From Metaclostridioides mangenotii (lineage in GTDB: Bacteria; Bacillota; Clostridia; Peptostreptococcales; Peptostreptococcaceae), in contig NZ_JAHLOF010000001.1 in assembly GCF_018917235.1 (NCBI RefSeq), positions 1-64,000 on the forward strand: 64,000 nt of DNA, read 5' to 3'. Numbering within the stretch: the stretch's first letter is position 1; the number at the start of each line of letters is the position of its first letter. Below, in pieces: positions 61,789 to 64,000 of this stretch. Under the pieces are notes generated by a model. It saw only the letters and a program-made list of their open reading frames with translations. It had not been told where the DNA came from and ran no database searches. The position numbers and the translations under genes are program-made.

Positions 61789-61816
61789 AAGAGCCTAAGT
61801 ATATACTCAGGCTCTA
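61789..61816 (-). terminator. Expression-platform terminator of the SAM riboswitch
   Basis: AGAGCCTGAGTA pairs with TACTTAGGCTCT around a 4-base centre (one wobble). It is followed on the minus strand by TATTTATATTT and precedes metY. Confidence 0.75.
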
Positions 61817-61833
61817 TAATAAGCTTTACTATA

Positions 61834-61940
61834 CTCATCTTTCAGCTTCTCACGCTGCAGGATTTAGCACCAATGTATAATTAATATATACTGGTTGCCG
61901 GGTTTCATAGGGCCAGTCCCTCCACCACTCTGGATAAGAT
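61834..61940 (-). ncRNA. SAM-I (S-box) riboswitch
   Basis: The minus strand carries all S-box landmarks in order: CTTATCCAGAG, GGTGGAGGGACTGGCCC, ATGAAACCCGGCAACC, then GGTGCTAAATCCTGCAGC and finally AAAGATGAG closing the first helix. It is followed by the terminator at 61789-61816 and metY. Binding of SAM should favour the terminator and shut off metY-metA. Confidence 0.96.
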
Positions 61941-62027
61941 TTAATTTAATTTTGTGTTGTACCCATGATATATTTTTCCAGAAACTTTGTCAACTCTTTT
62001 TTAGGAAATATTTTAAATAACTTTATT

Positions 62028-62624
62028 TTAAATATTTTTATTTAATTCATCCTTAAAGTCACTTATCCATAAATAAAGTGATTTAAAGATGTTAGATTGT
62101 TGTTTAATTATAGATTTATTTATAAAATCCAATTTATTACTATTATTTATTTTGCAGTCATTATCTATAGATTTAATATCCTTTAGTTCATCACTATTTA
62201 TTTCTCTGTCTTTTATCAAAGTTTTTTCTAGATACATCATACTCTTTTCTATATTGTTTCTAATAGAGCTTGTCAGATCGTTTGCATCCTCTTTAGATAG
62301 ATTTTTTATATTTGTAATAACAGCATTGAATTCTAGCATTACATCTATGTGATTGCTTGCAGCCTTTTTCATCAAATCCATGTAATAGATTTCTCCGAAT
62401 TTAGTTATAGAATAAATTGTTTTTTCTGGCATTCTACCCTCTTTTATTATTTCACTCGATAAATAACCTTTTTTCTCTAATTGAATTGTCTTTTTATAAA
62501 TAGATGGCGTACTTATTTTTACCCATTTTGATATCCCAGTTAACTCTATACTCTTTTGAATTTCGTAGGCACTTTTAGGCTCTTTATAAATATCTCCTAA
62601 AATCGCCAAATCGACCGTAGACAT
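62028..62624 (-). CDS. PadR-family transcriptional regulator
   Basis: The 198-residue protein has an N-terminal winged helix (LAILGDIYKEPKSAYEIQKS; STPSIYKKTIQLEKKGYL; TIYSITKFGEIYY) and a C-terminal helical dimer part rich in Asn, Asp and Lys. PadR regulators often control an adjacent transporter or detoxification gene and respond to small toxic molecules. The closest upstream gene on the same strand is the Vat-like acetyltransferase, about 160 bases away. Confidence 0.85.
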   Translation of the reverse strand: MSTVDLAILGDIYKEPKSAYEIQKSIELTGISKWVKISTPSIYKKTIQLEKKGYLSSEIIKEGRMPEKTIYSITKFGEIYYMDLMKKAASNHIDVMLEFNAVITNIKNLSKEDANDLTSSIRNNIEKSMMYLEKTLIKDREINSDELKDIKSIDNDCKINNSNKLDFINKSIIKQQSNIFKSLYLWISDFKDELNKNI

Positions 62625-62783
62625 ATTATCTAATCACCTTCCTATCATTTTCATTTATACAAATAACCAAATATTATCGGCTTATCTATGCTTAAATTAT
62701 TGGTTTTCATAGCTATATTAAATACTACTATATTATACACTAGTCGACAATATACGTATTTATTTTTTTAATTTTGATAAGAT

Positions 62784-63413
62784 TTATATACTTTTTATTA
62801 AGTCTAAATCGCCACTACATAGTATGTCTAAATTTTCAAATATTTTTTTAGATGACCAATTCCACCACTTAATTTTTAATAAGTAATCAATAAATTCATC
62901 ATCAAATCTCTTTCTAATAACTTTTATTGGATTTCCTCCTGCTATACAATATGGGCCTATATCTTTTGTAACGACAGAGTTAGCTGCTACTATAGCACCA
63001 TCTCCTATATGTACGCCTGGCATTACAGTGACATTTTGACCTATCCATACATCATTTCCTATTACAGTGTCTCCTTTAAGAGGAAGATCTTCAAGTGTAG
63101 GTATAGACTTTTCCCAACCATGCACCATTATATTAAATGGATAAGTTGTTACAGAATCCATTCTATGATTAGCTCCATTCATAACAAACTCTATACCTTT
63201 TGCAATTGCACAAAATTTACCTATTATTAGTTTATCTCCTATAAATTCGTAGTGATGAGTTACTCTATCCTCAAATTTCTCAGCACCGTTTATATCGTCA
63301 TAATAAGTATAATCTCCTATAATTATATTAGGTCTTTTTATTACATTTTTAATGTAACATATTGACTTTATATTTTCATTTGGATAAATTTCATTCGGAT
63401 TTGGTCCAAACAT
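62784..63413 (-). CDS. Vat-type xenobiotic acetyltransferase (streptogramin A resistance-like)
   Basis: This 209-residue left-handed beta-helix (hexapeptide) protein is very close in motif order to VatA/VatD: IGDYTYYDDINGAEKFEDRV, IGKFCAIAKGIEFVMNGANH with the catalytic His in ANHRMD, DVWIGQNVTVMPGVHIGDGA and GGNPIKVIRKRFDDEFI, then WWNW. Vat enzymes acetylate streptogramin A; the related CatB type acts on chloramphenicol, and some chromosomal homologues have no resistance role. The ATG at 63413 is 8 bases after GGAGG; the TTG at 63428 lies in that site and is rejected. Confidence 0.88.
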   Translation of the reverse strand: MFGPNPNEIYPNENIKSICYIKNVIKRPNIIIGDYTYYDDINGAEKFEDRVTHHYEFIGDKLIIGKFCAIAKGIEFVMNGANHRMDSVTTYPFNIMVHGWEKSIPTLEDLPLKGDTVIGNDVWIGQNVTVMPGVHIGDGAIVAANSVVTKDIGPYCIAGGNPIKVIRKRFDDEFIDYLLKIKWWNWSSKKIFENLDILCSGDLDLIKSI

Positions 63414-63544
63414 ATTATACACCTCCAAATTTATATTGAATAAGATTCTTTAACTAGTATACTATAAAACTAGTCCGTATAACATAAATTTACAACACTT
63501 ACTTTAAATAGAATAATAAAAGAATTAACAAAAATAAATATAAA

Positions 63545-63588
63545 AATGCTGTACAATATAGGCTAATAAAGTCTAACTGTACAGCATT
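63545..63588 (-). terminator. Terminator of the GntP-family gene
   Basis: AATGCTGTACA pairs perfectly with TGTACAGCATT around a 22-base loop and is followed on the minus strand by TTTATATTT. Confidence 0.85.
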
Positions 63589-63615
63589 ATTTTATATTAT
63601 TTCAATCTTTTAACA

Positions 63616-64000
63616 TTATATGAATAAACTTGCTATTAATAATTCTACAAATCCCACAGCCCATACAATTGTACTAGCTATAGAGTAACCTCTGATCTGC
63701 TCTTTTGCTTCAGTAACACCAAGAGTTCTGTTTACAACCCAGAAGTATGAGTCATTGAAATGTGAGAACACTAGTGAACCTATACAAGCAGATAAAACTG
63801 CAAGCTCTGGACTAAGTCCAAGTGTAGCCATCATTGGAGCAGTAACTGATGCTGCTGTAGTCATAGCAACAGTACCACTTCCTTGTATAAGTCTTATTAT
63901 AGAAGATATAGCGAATGGTATTACTACTGCAGGAAGCGCTGTTTGAGCTATCAAACCAGCTATATAATCTCCAGCTCCACTGTCTCTTATTATCATTCCT
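63616..64000 (-). CDS. GntP-family gluconate-type permease, partial (5' part beyond window)
   Basis: Only the last 125 or so residues are in the window, and the frame stays open to the right edge. They contain helices typical of GntP-family H+ symporters (LPAVVIPFAISSIIRLIQGSG, SVTAPMMATLGLSPELAVL and SHFNDSYFWVVNRTLGVTEAK). Members carry gluconate, 2-keto-3-deoxygluconate, D-serine or lactate-like acids across the membrane. Which one is not evident from the C-terminus. A terminator follows the stop. Confidence 0.9.
   Translation of the reverse strand, partial: GMIIRDSGAGDYIAGLIAQTALPAVVIPFAISSIIRLIQGSGTVAMTTAASVTAPMMATLGLSPELAVLSACIGSLVFSHFNDSYFWVVNRTLGVTEAKEQIRGYSIASTIVWAVGFVELLIASLFI

Noticed and set aside
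1..64000. CRISPR arrays, tRNA or rRNA genes, and insertion sequences
   Set aside because: No regularly spaced repeats, cloverleaf-type sequences, rRNA stretches or transposase motifs were seen; the only recombinases are the Xer-like and the degenerate integrase-like proteins.

Overview
The window looks like chromosome from a low-GC, spore-forming Clostridia, most likely Peptostreptococcaceae. The reasons are the strong AT bias, AGGAGG-type ribosome sites, AT-rich intergenic DNA, a spoVS gene, a clostridial-type accBCDA operon, and corrinoid methyltransferase and ferredoxin-type redox genes. I saw no rRNA, tRNA, CRISPR array or insertion sequence. Family names come from motif recognition; no database search was possible.

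Left part (1-9.8 kb): the edge cuts a CapA-type lipoprotein. An XRE/cupin regulator is divergent from a PfoR-type membrane protein with a structured leader. Next comes a type-A chloramphenicol acetyltransferase with a clear translational attenuator: a six-codon leader peptide followed by a hairpin that hides the cat ribosome site. A frameshifted EamA exporter and a broken AraC regulator follow, then a GtrB/GtrA/DUF6056 glycosylation cassette and a DUF5692 membrane protein.

10-18.9 kb: hypB and hypA flank an 894-residue iron-sulfur flavoprotein, with no nickel enzyme in view. An M20 amidohydrolase, an SsuBC-like ABC pair without a binding protein, a zinc-ribbon protein and a FetAB-like ABC exporter follow.

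18.9-31.7 kb is the accessory-looking part. It holds an AbiGi/AbiGii abortive-infection pair, an SPL-type radical SAM protein, a ZorA/ZorB-like stator pair without the other Zorya genes, and a lipoprotein metallo-beta-lactamase-fold hydrolase. Then come a Dabb protein, lexA with an SOS box, a Xer-type recombinase, a PIG-L deacetylase, a LytTR regulator that seems to start at AUU, a gene-poor decayed stretch, an HExxH membrane protein and spoVS.

31.8-43.8 kb: accBCDA lies behind a promoter overlapped by a FapR-like palindrome. Upstream is a corrinoid methyltransferase operon with two UroD/MtaA-family enzymes, one corrinoid protein and one reductive activator. Small envelope proteins, a HesB/IscA-like protein and a YitT protein follow.

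43.9-64 kb: a GNAT acetyltransferase; an OmpR-type two-component operon with a beta-propeller partner and a likely self-activation box; and an integrase-like protein whose active site appears degenerate. Next are a B3/B4 protein, aroB-aroA-aroC-aroQ, ilvE, corA, ftsH and a MarR gene with a palindromic operator. The window ends with metY and metA behind a SAM-I riboswitch, PadR, a Vat-type acetyltransferase and the end of a GntP permease. MetA has the residue linked to acetyl-CoA use, which fits O-acetylhomoserine sulfhydrylation by MetY.
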